A stretch of 64,000 nucleotides of DNA from Evernia prunastri (taxonomy: Eukaryota; Ascomycota; Lecanoromycetes; Lecanorales; Parmeliaceae), in NCBI GenBank assembly GCA_003184365.1, contig NKYR01000093.1:98293-162292 (forward strand). The letters are read 5' to 3'. Numbering within the stretch: position 1 is the first letter of the stretch; every line of letters begins with the position of its first letter. Below the pieces are notes generated by a model that was not told the origin of the DNA, made no database searches, and saw nothing but the letters and a program-made list of their open reading frames with translations. Made by a program: the position numbers and the translations under genes. Shown piece by piece: positions 46,338-57,280 of the stretch.

Positions 46338-48207
46338 GATACGTCAAAATCCTCCATCATCATGGTGCAAGTCTTTACCGACAACATGATTTGGATAAAA
46401 GGCATGCTTCCTCGGTTCGATGCTCTCACTTAGACCAGAACACAAAGTATCTGTAAAAGTCATAAATGGTGAATAAGATGAACTCGTCTATACACATTCT
46501 GAAGCTCGATATAATGATACTCTTACTTATCACCAAAGAATACGTAATTTAAGATTGAGATCTGTGGTGTTGTTATTCTTTTAGTGTCGCTCCTGTAGAT
46601 CGTTTCATGTTTGCCAAGACTTCCCTGCTTGGCAACAACTGCCTGTGACTTGTTATCGAACGACGCTACAACCAAAGACACCAAACACACTGTGCTTCTA
46701 GACGCCTCTCCCTGTGTCTCGCTTCTCTCCGCTCTGGGCTGGGGGGACAAAGCTTCCTAAGCCTGACGCACTACTACGGCCCATGTGCGCTGGCAGCATG
46801 GGCGCCCAAGCGGAACAGGCAGAGCAGGAATGTTAGGCGCTGGGGACTGAGCCCGCAAAGAACATTAGTCGTCAGCGCCGGCTTGCCGATGGTGATGCTC
46901 TTGGCCTTTTTCCGGTGTGCTTCCTCGGGGTCTGCTGAAAAGAAAACCCAGGGGAGCGAAGGCAGCGGACGAGGATGAGGCGTAGGAGCAGGATCCGATG
47001 CTACCAGACTCCTAAAACTCTGATGACCGTGAAGACAATGGGCTACTCGCACCACCTTCGAGGACCAAGCCGTCCGTTGCGCACTCAGCAGCCCCAACGA
47101 CCTGGCTCCGCGCTCTCCACCAGAGCCCCCAACGCTGCCGCTCGCTCTTTATACCCTAGTACGCGACCTTCCTCCCCCCTTCGCACAATCCCTTCATTCC
47201 TCATTTGCACTTGGACGACTCTCTCCAATCACAATCCCAGCATGCTTCCCCTCCTCTTCGTCTACACCTCCGAATATCTTATCAACCAATCCCTCTACCC
47301 TGTCCTCCTCTTCCCCCTTAGCCCAAACACCCTTTTCACGCTACCGCCACTTCTACCCTACCTGTAAATTCCTCTACCAACTCACCGTCTTCATCTCGCG
47401 CTCCTCGACTCCCTTCTTCCGAATCCACAACCTGTACCTACCATTTAGCTCCCTCCGCCCGCCCCCTTCATCCCCTAACCCACTTTAACCCTCATCCACT
47501 AGGTAGTCGCCCTTGGATTCCCTAATCTGAAACCCCCTAATTTCCTGTCTACCGGGCTGTGGCAAGAGTCTCGTCGCAAAATCTAGGGCTATCACGGCAA
47601 GTGCCCATACCCCTCCATCAAAGCGAAGGATATAATTCGGCAAGAAGTGATACTGCTGAGGTATAATTTGATAAATGATTTGTCAATTCTCGTTGTTTTT
47701 CCATTTCGCATCAATTCAATCAATAATAGAGATATTCTTTCGAGGGTAATTTTCGGGAGATTATTCTTCGAGAGGTGTTACTCGGGGGGGTGTTCTTCGA
47801 GAGAATATTCTTCGGGGGGGGTGTTCTTCGGGGGGTTGTTCTTCGGGGGGCCTTCGGGGAAGGTTTTCTATTCTATCTTATTGAGTACTCCGAAGAGTAT
47901 CCTTTCCCCACACCCCCCCCCTCATCCTCAAAAAAATCTCTCCCCGAAGGCCCCCCGAAGAATAACCACCGAAGAGTGCTTTTAGAATATTACCCCTAAA
48001 AAGTGTCTCTTTTACATTTTCATACCCCAGCAGCTTCGAGTTTTACCGGTTCATATCCCTAAAGGGTATAGTTTGATAAGGATTCAACCTTTTGGGGTAT
48101 GAATGAGTATTTTGCCCCTTTTCAAAACCCTCGACGAACCACCATCGTTCACCATCCCTTTTTTCATTATCAGTCTTCCACCAACCTGGCCGATCCCCTG
48201 AGCTATC
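46338..48207. other. Intergenic region at the start of the repeat-rich half
   Basis: No supported gene. About 47100-47530 is very rich in C and T. At 47640-48110 lies a run of ttcttcgggggg-type units with a perfect inverted repeat (separate entry). GGTATA(A/G)TTTGATAA occurs twice in direct orientation, near 47659 and 48066. Confidence 0.45.
47834..47967. repeat. Inverted repeat with G-rich tandem arm
   Basis: The arms 47834-47860 and 47941-47967 are reverse complements over 27 bases with one mismatch (22 perfect). The spacer is 80 bases. The left arm continues outward as tandem ttcttcgggggg(g)tg-like units from about 47763, weakly mirrored on the right beyond 47967. It could be a MITE core or an expanded hairpin. 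Confidence 0.75.
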
Positions 48208-49281
48208 ATGCCACGCTCTCTACTTACCAACGAAGACATCCTTCGCGAGCTTCGTTTCTCAGAGGAGTATCATCATCGGCGCTGTCGGGAATATTTCTTC
48301 ACCCAAGGGCTTCTTACTCTTCCCCTTTCCTTACCTATTTCGGACGTCTTTCTTGAACAAATCCAGGATAGCTGCAACAAATCCATAGCGATTTACTCTA
48401 TCTCTCCCCATCTGGAAGGTCATACACAGGCCTACAATCGCGACCGCGTAAATTGTAGCAACATTATATTCTCACTCTACGAACAATGGTTTCGCGGTCA
48501 TCAATCCGATATCGATTTCGGAAGCTTCGTCGCCAAGCTTATTCGTGTCGAGATCCCCTCCATTGATACGAAACCGACGGTCGGAGACACCATAAAGATC
48601 CATGAGGCATGGTGCGAGCATGTGGAAATCAATCTACCGTTATGCTCCAGGAAAACAGATTCGACAGGAACGGAAATTGACGATCCTTCATTCGAATTTC
48701 ATGGCTGTATCGGGATTAACAGGAAGCAGAATAAGTACTACAAGCTCAGGCCCCTTTTTCGGGCTTTGATCATGATTTTGGATCATCATGCAAGCTCAGA
48801 TGCAGAGCAAATTGTCCATTTGGTTGGTACAGATCTTTCATCGGGTCTGAGCGCACCGATTACCTTCGAAAGCATAAGTCCCAAGCTTGAGTCAGAAAAG
48901 TCCCTGGACTATCACAACAATGGTCTTGTAACCACCACACTCTCGGCAGCCATGGACTTCGTCACAGCCCTCGAATTGCGCGAGGAAAAGGCCTTCCCGA
49001 AAGACCAACGAGATCCGAGCATAATAGATGAGAGAGGGGCAGATCCAGGACACCACACGAGAGCAGCTAGGTCTATGGGCTACTCCGGACCAGAAATTCG
49101 ACGGACGTCAAGTACCTGGGTCAAGCTTGCTGAGGGCGAAGATGTGCTACCCCTGCTTACTCCCGAGGTAATACGAATGAAACACCGCCGAGACCGCCTC
49201 GGCATGACAGATAAGGCCATGTTTGCACGATACCAGCAAAGCGAACAAAGAGAAAAGTACCGACTAGGCTGTTTGGGTTGA
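48208..49281 (+). CDS. Orphan protein, 357 aa, function unknown
   Basis: I do not recognise any domain. The frame is uninterrupted, starts MPRSLLTNEDILREL and has balanced protein-like composition, with no signal peptide, membrane segment or Cys pattern. The middle (VGDTIKIHEAWCEHVEINLP) looks beta-rich; the C terminus is charged and helical (RMKHRRDRLGMTDKAMFARY). It stands alone on its strand, flanked by repeat-rich DNA. It is most likely a lineage-specific gene, perhaps a remnant captured with the repeats. Downstream, 49282 onward is non-coding. Confidence 0.55.
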   Translation: MPRSLLTNEDILRELRFSEEYHHRRCREYFFTQGLLTLPLSLPISDVFLEQIQDSCNKSIAIYSISPHLEGHTQAYNRDRVNCSNIIFSLYEQWFRGHQSDIDFGSFVAKLIRVEIPSIDTKPTVGDTIKIHEAWCEHVEINLPLCSRKTDSTGTEIDDPSFEFHGCIGINRKQNKYYKLRPLFRALIMILDHHASSDAEQIVHLVGTDLSSGLSAPITFESISPKLESEKSLDYHNNGLVTTTLSAAMDFVTALELREEKAFPKDQRDPSIIDERGADPGHHTRAARSMGYSGPEIRRTSSTWVKLAEGEDVLPLLTPEVIRMKHRRDRLGMTDKAMFARYQQSEQREKYRLGCLG

Positions 49282-51154
49282 GAAAGCGCAGCGGAATCTG
49301 GATGCGAGCTCTCTATGCATTATAAAGATGAATTTGGGAGATAAAGATTGAGCTGGAGAACCTCTATCGATACACGGCCGCTAGCAATCCAGTATTTTGG
49401 CCTCGTTTCGACTTACATCATGATTCGCTATAGTTCATCTTGCTTCCAGCAAGATCATTATGATGGGGAATGTACGAGCGGCCCGTGGGTGTCCATAATT
49501 CTTTTTGGAAGATGGTTTGTGGAAGATGCGGGCCCTAGCTCCATCGCTGCCATCTTTTGATAATGATTGTGTAAGGTAGCGAAGGTATTTGACTTCAGAC
49601 CTTCATAGTGAAACAGTCCAATCAAATTTTTCGTGTCGCGCAAGCTTTCGTGGACCAAGGCTCGGATTATCTGATTACTTCACTGATATTGTGTAAAATT
49701 AAAGGCTTCCTCAAGGCTAGGATCTTTTTATCTCTCTCCATTGTTTAAGACTCTCTCCTCTGAACCTCTCGTCCCCAGAAGCATACCGCTCATAATCTCC
49801 CATATTCATCCCATTTCCGTCGCCAGCCATGTATCTTTAGGGGCCTCCATCTTTGACTCAGCCTCTTTTCCAGCTTGATTCTTGCTACTTGATTTCTTTT
49901 TATTTCAGCTAGAGCAGTCCAAATTCCAATCGTCATCAAGCGACAAGAACTTGCTTGGGTAAAACTCATATCCCTCCATGACTTCCCTGAATCACCTTGA
50001 TAACATGGAAATGCTAGAGGCTTGATTGTCGCGGTCCCGATCTCGATAGCCTGAAGAGTTGCTCAAGAGTCCGTCCATAGACTCAGCGGAACGACAGGGA
50101 CTACTCTTGTCAGTCAGCGACAATGACAGTGAACACGATCAAATACATGCTACTCTTGGGCCATGGGAGCGTTCTGATGATGCTTCCACCCGACCGCGGT
50201 GGATCACTTCGATTCCTTCTGTGCTACCAGCGATCACATCGTTTCTCCCAAGTTCAAACCACAGCAAAAGATACTCCAATACCCGACTGCCTCACTCAAT
50301 CATTATGAAACCTAGTATCTAGGATAAGCGCTATCGTCCCTGCAAACTCATCCATCCCCGCCAAAAGAATCCCCGTAGTCAAGGTTCCCTTATCTTTTCC
50401 CCCAAGTATTCAAGCCTTTTACTACGTTATTAATAGTTGTACATAGTCCTAGACGACACAGGAGGTACTTGGGACACAAAACGAGCAACGAGGTAATTCG
50501 TCTTCGCGACATTAAACGCGTAGCCGAAAGAATATCTATCTTAAATTTTAAATCTATTCATTAAAATTTGCGGGCCGAGATATGAAGTTAAAGTCTTCGT
50601 CAAGGGTTTTCCAAAAAGGTGTATTAGGCTCGCAGGTAGCAAAAAAAGCCCGCACACCCTAAATTACTTCAACAGATCATAACTCATCATCCACGAGGGC
50701 AGTGAACAAGAATTTGCCCTACGAAAAGTAGAGAAGGTGATCCTTCAGAGATTCTGTACTGGGAGTATCAACTGCAAGTTGTTCGTTGCGGAGTTATCGA
50801 GAGACCCTTGCGATCTTGAGGTGTGCGGGCTTTTTTGCTACCTGCGAGTAGGGTAAAAGTTTATATATTATCCTCTTTTTAGGTACTTTCCCCGAACCTA
50901 GTCCAACACGTGACCTGCTGCTGACTCAGGGTCTCGCTTAAAGTATGTATCGAAGGCTTGGCATATGAAATATTTTAGGTTGATTGAAAGAAAAAGGAAA
51001 AGGAAAGACGAAGTTTCTGCTTGCTTGACGTAAGAATTCCGAAAATCCAAGCCTCTTTCCCGATACCAGACTTTGACTTCTCTTTGCCTTATCTCACTAA
51101 GCATCCTGCCGAACTCCAAACCGTCCGTTAAAACAATTGTCTCACCTTGACAAC
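49282..51154. other. Gene-free stretch containing a MITE-like element
   Basis: No supported gene; frames are short. Contains the inverted-repeat element at 50629-50848 and the upstream region of the argininosuccinate synthase gene. Confidence 0.5.
50629..50848. mobile_element. MITE-like element 1 (220 bp)
   Basis: The ends 50629-50658 and 50820-50848 are reverse complements over about 29-30 bases (CTCGCAGGTAGCAAAAAAAG...), differing only in the length of the A/T run (7 versus 6). The interior has no ORF. TA follows the right end, and TA lies two bases outside the left end, suggestive of Tc1/mariner-type insertion. The TIR is unrelated by eye to the pogo element at 17 kb. Confidence 0.75.
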
Positions 51155-52849
51155 ATGGCGAAGGGAAAAGTCTGTTTGGTAAGTGATCGTCTAGAGGGTC
51201 AAAGACCACATGCGCGATGTCCCTCTAACAATAGCTAGGCCTACAGTGGTGGGATTCAGTCTGGAAATCCCTCGATAAGTCAACCGCTAATGTCATTACA
51301 CAGGTGGTCTGGACACAAGCTGCATCCTGAGGTGGCTACTTGGTAGGATCCTCATGGTCTTGAGGTTCATGGGATAGTCTTGAGGGCTGACGAGTCATAC
51401 ATATAGATGAGGGATATGAAGTCGTCTGCTGCCTTGCAAACGTTGGACAAGAGGAGAATTGGGATGCCGTGGAGAAAAAGGCGCTCAAAATCGGCGCACA
51501 GAAGATGGTGATTGAGGATGTACAGAAGGAGTTTGTGGAGGAATTATGTTTCAGGGCAGTGCAATGCAACGCTCAGGTGCGTGTACCTCATCTGCTACTT
51601 TGAATTATATCTAGGACAAGGAGACTTACTTAGACTCACAGTACGAAGGACGCTACCTGCTCGGCACATCGCTTGCACGTCCTGTAATCACGAGATGTCT
51701 CATTCGAACGGCACAACATGAAGCTTGCGACTACGTAAGCCACGGTGCAACATATAAGGGTAACGATGGGATCCGTTTCGAGCTTGCCGCGTACGCACTA
51801 CAACCCTCCATCAAGATCATTGCTCCATGGAGAGAGAGCAGCTTCTTCAACAGGTTTCAAGGTCGGAATGATCTGTTGGACTATGCTGCAGAGAAAGGCA
51901 TACCAGTTACGTCAACCAAAGCAAAACCGTGGTCGATGGATGAAAATTTGGCTCACTGTAGCTATGAAGCGGGAATATTGGAAAAACCTGACCAAACGCC
52001 TCCAGATGATATGTGGACTATGACTAACGACCCCCTGACAGCTCCTAACGAGCCTACCGATATCACAATGAGCTTTGAAAAAGGAATTCCGATTAAACTT
52101 GTCACGCCACAGAAGACATTCACAGAATCCGTACAGCTCTTTAAAGAGCTAAACCGGATTGGCAAAATCCACGGTACGTAACGTATACTCAATGATCTCG
52201 GATTATTGTGCTGACGATCTAGGTATCGGCAGAATTGATATTGTAGAGACGCGTGGAATAGGTTTAAAATCAAGGGGATGTTACGATGTAAGACAATTAA
52301 AGCATCTGATTGCAAAACTGCCCTTAATCCTGAAAACGTTTTCTAATTTTTCTTACAGTCTCCAGCTATGACTATTCTTCGGCTTGCCCACCTTGATATC
52401 GAAGGATTGACTCTCGATTCCCAGGTTAGATCTCTTCGGGATCAGGTAAGCCATGCATCCTATCTAGCGGATTTGTCCCAATAATTGCTGATGATGGGAC
52501 CAAGTTCGTGACACACAACTGGAGCACTTGTCGTAAGTTATGACCTTCGCAATTTCGATGCCATCTAATCTTCTTCATAGTATACAATGGATATTACTTC
52601 GCTCCCGAGAGACTCTTCCTGGAAAACTCGTTGGTCTTTAGCCAAAAGGACGTGAACGGCGAAGTCCGATTACGGTGCTGCAAGGGAGCTGCCTACGTTC
52701 TTGGTCGTTCTAGCACGACCTCAAACCTCTACTCTGAGGAGGAAGCCTCAATGGATTCTTCGGAGAATTTCGACCCGGTGGATACCACAGGATTTATTAA
52801 GATCCAGGTGATCAGGCTAAAGAAGCACTCGGAACAATGGGCTGTGTGA
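51155..52849 (+). CDS. Argininosuccinate synthase-like enzyme, complete nine-exon gene
   Basis: Canonical reaction: citrulline + aspartate + ATP to argininosuccinate. Exons: 51155-51178, 51239-51248, 51304-51342, 51407-51576, 51642-52173, 52223-52287, 52359-52445, 52505-52532 and 52581-52849; all phases agree and the result is 407 aa with no internal stop. The ATP pyrophosphatase loop AYSGGLDTS is formed across exons 2-3, and the second family signature appears as GATYKGNDGIRF. Also present are SMDENLAHCSYEAGILE, LKSRGCYDSPAM, SLVFSQKDVNG and LGRSSTTSNLYSEE. Several positions differ from what I recall as near-invariant (for example Tyr before KGND, and GIGLKSRG preceded by ETR instead of ENRF). 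That suggests a divergent paralogue under some constraint. It lies between two MITE-like elements. Whether it is the genome's only copy cannot be known here. Confidence 0.88.
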
Positions 52850-53183
52850 GTGTCACGGACTTGCCATGAGCATGGCAAGGCCTCCACCCAATTAAGCCTA
52901 GCGCGGCTCGTCTCCGCACGGCATAATAGCTTCTTAGCACATAGCAGCAATGCAGGCAGTACAACTCTACCATATCCTTCACAGTGAGAGTAAAATACTT
53001 CGGGCCAGAGGTCCTTCATGTCCGTGTTCAGCTCTCTAACATGATTGGATTTAGATATTGTTGCTTACAAAACTTACAAGCTCTGGGTTCTGGGAGTGGA
53101 TTACTTGGTCACTTCCATTCCCTTGGTTACTAGCCTGTTCTCCTTACTACGTAACAGCTATTGAGGAGGTCTAGTGATTCGCA

Positions 53184-53231
53184 GTGTTCCAGAGCTGCAT
53201 CATCCGTCTTTGAAAACCCGCTCTGGAACAC
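53184..53231. repeat. Short hairpin-forming inverted repeat
   Basis: GTGTTCCAGAGC (53184-53195) pairs perfectly with GCTCTGGAACAC (53220-53231) around a 24-base loop. Outside it, GAGGAGGTC and GACCTCAACCCTCC extend the symmetry imperfectly. It may be the core of a small element next to the MITE. Confidence 0.7.
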
Positions 53232-53250
53232 GACCTCAACCCTCCTATCA

Positions 53251-53426
53251 TAAGAGTATCCACCAAAATAATGCATAGAGGGAATCTTAAATTTCTAAGT
53301 CCTACAGTGAAGCCGGTAAACTTACTTAAGAAATTTTCGAAATTTCTGCTCAGTGGGACTTAGAATTTTTAAGATTTTCGCCCGCAAAGATTTCCCTCTA
53401 TGCATTATTTTTGGTGGATACTCTTA
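53251..53426. mobile_element. MITE-like element 2 (about 176 bp)
   Basis: The ends are long inverted repeats starting TAAGAGTATCCACCAAAA on both sides, continuing through AATAATGCATAGAGGGAA, and again pairing near CTAAGTCC in the interior, so most of the element folds on itself. TA at both ends fits a Tc1/mariner-type target. No ORF. Confidence 0.8.
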
Positions 53427-53689
53427 CATTTATGATTTCGAATCTACACCAATTGTTCTACCCGCAGCCATTCTACTTTGGTTTCAATGTTCACTGCGTA
53501 GCTATACGCCCTCATCGTCCTCTCTTGCATTTCTTCTCCTCTGATATAAGCCACTCTATCTCATCTAACATCCATACCTTCTGTTTAAGTATCCTCTTAT
53601 ACCCCAACTGATCTCTACCATGATTTAAAACGTCCATAGAGAGCTCCTAAGTTTAAAATAATGCCAAATTTTCGCTGAAGCTCCTCAGC

Positions 53690-55118
53690 TATTTGCTCCC
53701 AGGACATGTTTCGGGTTCTGCATTCATCAAGTAACTGGCCTTCTTCCTTCTTCCATTTGGGACCATCGCTTCGGCCTCGTCCCGATGCCTAAACAATGGC
53801 AAATGTTTCATCCTTGTCCTTCGCCTAATCTGGCCTCTCCGCACCATGCGTTGCAGGGTCCAAGGCTCTCCGAGCCCCCTCATATCGTGCTCCGAGCTCT
53901 TCGCCTGGTCTGTCCGAGTTGAATTTCTTGTTGAGAAGATTCGCCATGTCTTTCCACAACATGCCCTTGTTGGCCTTTCCCGCAATCCACAATGTCTGAT
54001 CGGAAGAATTCGTTCAGGCACTGAGAGAAAGTTTTGGGGCTCTCCATTGTTAAAATTTTGCGGGCAAAAGATCCTATTGATTTTGGCTCTCGATCAATGA
54101 CAAAAAGGCCGTTCATTTGTTTGGCGATATTGTGGAAATTGACCGATTCTTCATCACAGACTCCATTGTCCAGCCACTCCGCCTCTTCCGTGGACCAACA
54201 TTTGTCCGTGGACCGTCGGATCGGCCTGACTGGGTTGACTTCATGATAGCCTGACCCGTTTTGATTTCACTTGCTCGGGATGCTCGTTTATGACGCCCGG
54301 ACTCCGCGTCACTCGAAGCTACAGATGATGCAATCATTCTTACCGGCTGCTTGCAGAAGTAAATGGCGTTCGCGATGGTAAAGTCCTACCATGCGCCCTT
54401 TTTAGCAAGACACAGGCAAGGAATGCAACACTCTTCCGTCTCTGACGCGAAAGATGACTGCATTCTCATCGAAGAAAATGAAGTGTCCTCCTTCGTCGTC
54501 CACCACCACCAAGAATTGTATAGCATTTAACTCTAGCCCGGCTTGAATAATCTAGGTCTCCTATTCGCCTATGTCCCAAGTGCTCAAGTCCCGTGTTGAG
54601 ATAAGGCAGGCATCCGTGGTAAACGAAAATTTTCCATCGTCTACGAAATCCTTTTGATCCCCGAGGTGATTTCGCATCTTGAGGCGCACGAGCCACTTCT
54701 GTCTTCTTTGACGATCTCGGAGTCGAATTGAGTGATGACACATCCACCAGAAATGAGTCACCGCTCTTTCTCAGCTGCGGGGGGAATCGCCAGTGTAACC
54801 AACCAGGCTTATGTAAATGCGTTGGCATCAGAATAGGGGGCGCTGATCAACTCTGCAATGGCTTCTGTCGTCTTGTTGTCTTCAGATTCGTTGTCGAGAG
54901 GCTCGCTGTCTTCGGACTCGCTGTCTTCGGACTCGCTGTCTCTCCCGTATGCTCTTGAGACAATGCTCGTCTTCAGACTGATCGTCAAGAGGCTTCAGAT
55001 TCTTCCCGGCCTCGTTCACTCCGGTCTGGTTCTCAAGTGTCTTAATGCGGTCGTTCCGTGGGATCGAGTTGCCGAAAGCTTTCGAGCCGTCGCTGTTTTG
55101 TAAGTAAGCCCATTTCAT
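53690..55118 (-). pseudogene. Decayed or unresolved coding region, unknown function
   Basis: Several protein-like segments on the minus strand cannot be joined into one frame. (1) 55118 downward opens MKWAYLQNSDGSKAFG and shifts frame into an acidic stretch made of tandem 15-base units (gacagcgagtccgaa) that ends at a stop near 54818. (2) An exon-like 54551-54402, preceded by CCTAG, reads FLVVVDDEGGHFIFFDEN and ends at a stop. (3) 54337-53690 has a W..EES..FHNIAKQMNG-like segment reminiscent of a Myb/SANT helix region, followed in another frame by LWKDMANLLNKKFNSDRPG. Frameshifts or unseen introns separate them. I infer an old gene, possibly DNA-binding, that has decayed. Confidence 0.35.
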
Positions 55119-56254
55119 AAGCTCCCCCCCAAAGGACCGGGATCAGTATTCCGTAGCTCCATTTGATTTTCTCCTCGTTGATTGTCAATCCCCTAGCGCT
55201 CGGGCAGCCATTTCAAGACTTTGGCCATGGCGTCATTTTCAGTCATGATCCGATTGATCCAACGGGGGGCAAAAAAGGTCAGGTTCCAGAAATGATTCGG
55301 TAGCGCATTCAGATCAACGTACCACTCGGCCGCCAAAAGCCCTTCTCATAACGGGTGAGATGGCCTCCTAGATAGCTTCACTAGCTGTGGTGTGGGAAAA
55401 TATGTCTTTGCCACATTATCAAGAAACGGTCACTTTTCGAGACATTTCGTAGTGCTACCGGATATGTAAAGCAGTCTCGATATCTAAATCATAGTCCGTC
55501 TTCTCGGATCCAGGTTCGTGCATCAAACCTTCTCTATAGGTTTGAGGGAAATGTCATGCATGGCCTATGTAAGGAGGCAACAAGTCGCATTGTCCATTTC
55601 AGACTGCATTACATCGGATTTTGAAAGCGCACAAAATGAATCAGGGAAGCCCTTCTGGATGACTTTACGACATTGATAAGTACTCTAGCGGAAGAGGTGT
55701 AACCATCCTATTCCCGCAGTTAGCATTCACCTGTCATCATGTAGAGTCACCGAAACAACTAGAATCTTGTAGATGTTGTTGAGGGGTCTCAACACCGGGG
55801 CTAGCTAGCTGAAGAGGCATGTTCAGAGCCCCCGATGCTAAGAAAACTTCCAATGCTTGCTCAGCTAACCCTGGAGGAAAATGAGGCTATATACAGATGC
55901 GGGCGCGCAGGAATTTCCTATCGCAATATTTACAACGAGATCCTACTGTATCGAAAACGACTAACATGTCAAGTATCACCGAGCACATCTGCATCTGCCG
56001 GAGTTCTCAGCTTTGATAAGTTACCATGCTTGCTGACGTCCGAGCCTGCCCCATTGGCGGACTTTTCTACCGGACTTATCATATTTTAAATCCGAATTCC
56101 AGGTTACGGATTTCGGATTTCGGATTTACATATCCACACCGGTCCACATGTCTTTCAAAAAGAACAACTTTCTTCTGCCTTCCGAATACCTTTCTCGCGA
56201 AATCAAACCAGAACAAGCTTTTCGTTTTTTCACCATCTCACGTGTGAGCCGAAA
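55119..56254. other. Intergenic region, no gene seen
   Basis: Upstream of the reductase gene. Near 56085-56130 there is a short imperfect repeat of gga(t)ttcgga. No other structure found. Confidence 0.45.
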
Positions 56255-57280
56255 ATGCCTTCCAACACCGCCGCGTGGCTACTTGCTCAGAAATCCAGAC
56301 CTCTCGAGGTCAAATCCGCGCCTTATGCTCCCCCAGGCGAGAACGAGATCATGGTCAAGAACGGCGCCATAGCCTTGAACCCGGTGGATTGGGCAAGGCA
56401 AGCAATGGGCGACGCCCTTTTTTCCTGGACCAGCTATCCTTGTGTCCTGGGTTCGGATGTGGCCGGTGAGGTCGTCGAAGTCGGCAAGGGCGTTACCAGA
56501 TTCAAAAGCGGCGATCGCGTTACTGGCCTCGGACTTGGATTGAGCAGCAACAGAGCTGCCGAAGGTGCGTTCCAGGCCTACACCGTCCTTCCGGTCCATT
56601 TGACATCGCCAATTCCCAAGACCTTATCCTTTGAAAGCGCATCTGTCATTCCGTTGGGTATTTCCACAGCAGCGTGTGGTCTATTTCAGAAGGAATACCT
56701 CGCCCTCAAATTTCCGTCAGTACCTCCAAATAAGGCAACCGGTGAGACTGTCCTCGTTTGGGGAGGTTCGACAAGTGTCGGCAGCAATGCGATCCAGCTC
56801 GCCGTCGCTGCTGGCTACGAGGTGTTCACTACTGCCTCACCGAAGAACTTCGATTATGTGAAGAAGCTCGGTGCCAGCCAGGCCTGGGACTATAAGAGCG
56901 AGACGGTTGTCACCGATTTGATTGATGCCTTGAAAGGTAAAACCAGCGCAGGAGCTCTGGCCATCGGTGACGGATCCGCGGACCCTTGTATTGAGATAAT
57001 TGAAAAGTCCCAAGGCAAGAAATTTGTCGCCTTGGCAAATCCGCCATCCGGAAAGCCACCTGACGGTGTCCGAGTCAAATTCATCTTCGGTAGTGATCTC
57101 AAGGATAACGAAGTCGGCCCTGCCGTCTGGGCGGATTTCCTACCCAAGGCTTTGGAAACGGGCTCTTTCATCGCTGCTCCAGATGCGCAGGTTTTGGGGA
57201 AAGGCCTTGAGTCAATCCAAGACGGAATGGATTTGATGATAAAGGGAATGTCTGCTAAGAAAGCTGTCATCTCTCTGTAG
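56255..57280 (+). CDS. Medium-chain dehydrogenase/reductase (zinc-independent, ToxD-like/enoyl reductase type)
   Basis: Intronless, 341 aa. The N-terminal GroES-like domain includes ALNPVDWARQ and VLGSDVAGEVVEVGKGV; catalytic zinc ligands of classical alcohol dehydrogenases are absent. The Rossmann part shows VLVWGGSTSVGSNAIQLA near 165-182 for NAD(P)H binding. Such proteins reduce activated double bonds or quinones and often occur as trans-acting enoyl reductases beside polyketide synthases, but no synthase is in this window. The start MPSNTAAWLLAQK fits the usual family start. The substrate is unknown. Confidence 0.9.
   Translation: MPSNTAAWLLAQKSRPLEVKSAPYAPPGENEIMVKNGAIALNPVDWARQAMGDALFSWTSYPCVLGSDVAGEVVEVGKGVTRFKSGDRVTGLGLGLSSNRAAEGAFQAYTVLPVHLTSPIPKTLSFESASVIPLGISTAACGLFQKEYLALKFPSVPPNKATGETVLVWGGSTSVGSNAIQLAVAAGYEVFTTASPKNFDYVKKLGASQAWDYKSETVVTDLIDALKGKTSAGALAIGDGSADPCIEIIEKSQGKKFVALANPPSGKPPDGVRVKFIFGSDLKDNEVGPAVWADFLPKALETGSFIAAPDAQVLGKGLESIQDGMDLMIKGMSAKKAVISL

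Larger units (their letters stand above)
52850..53689. other. Intergenic region with hairpin and second MITE-like element
   Basis: No gene seen; contains the hairpin at 53184-53231 and the element at 53251-53426. Confidence 0.5.

Noticed and set aside
51155..52849. Argininosuccinate synthase as a pseudogene
   Set aside because: Individual frames look broken, but nine exons with normal splice sites restore one complete frame with both signatures.
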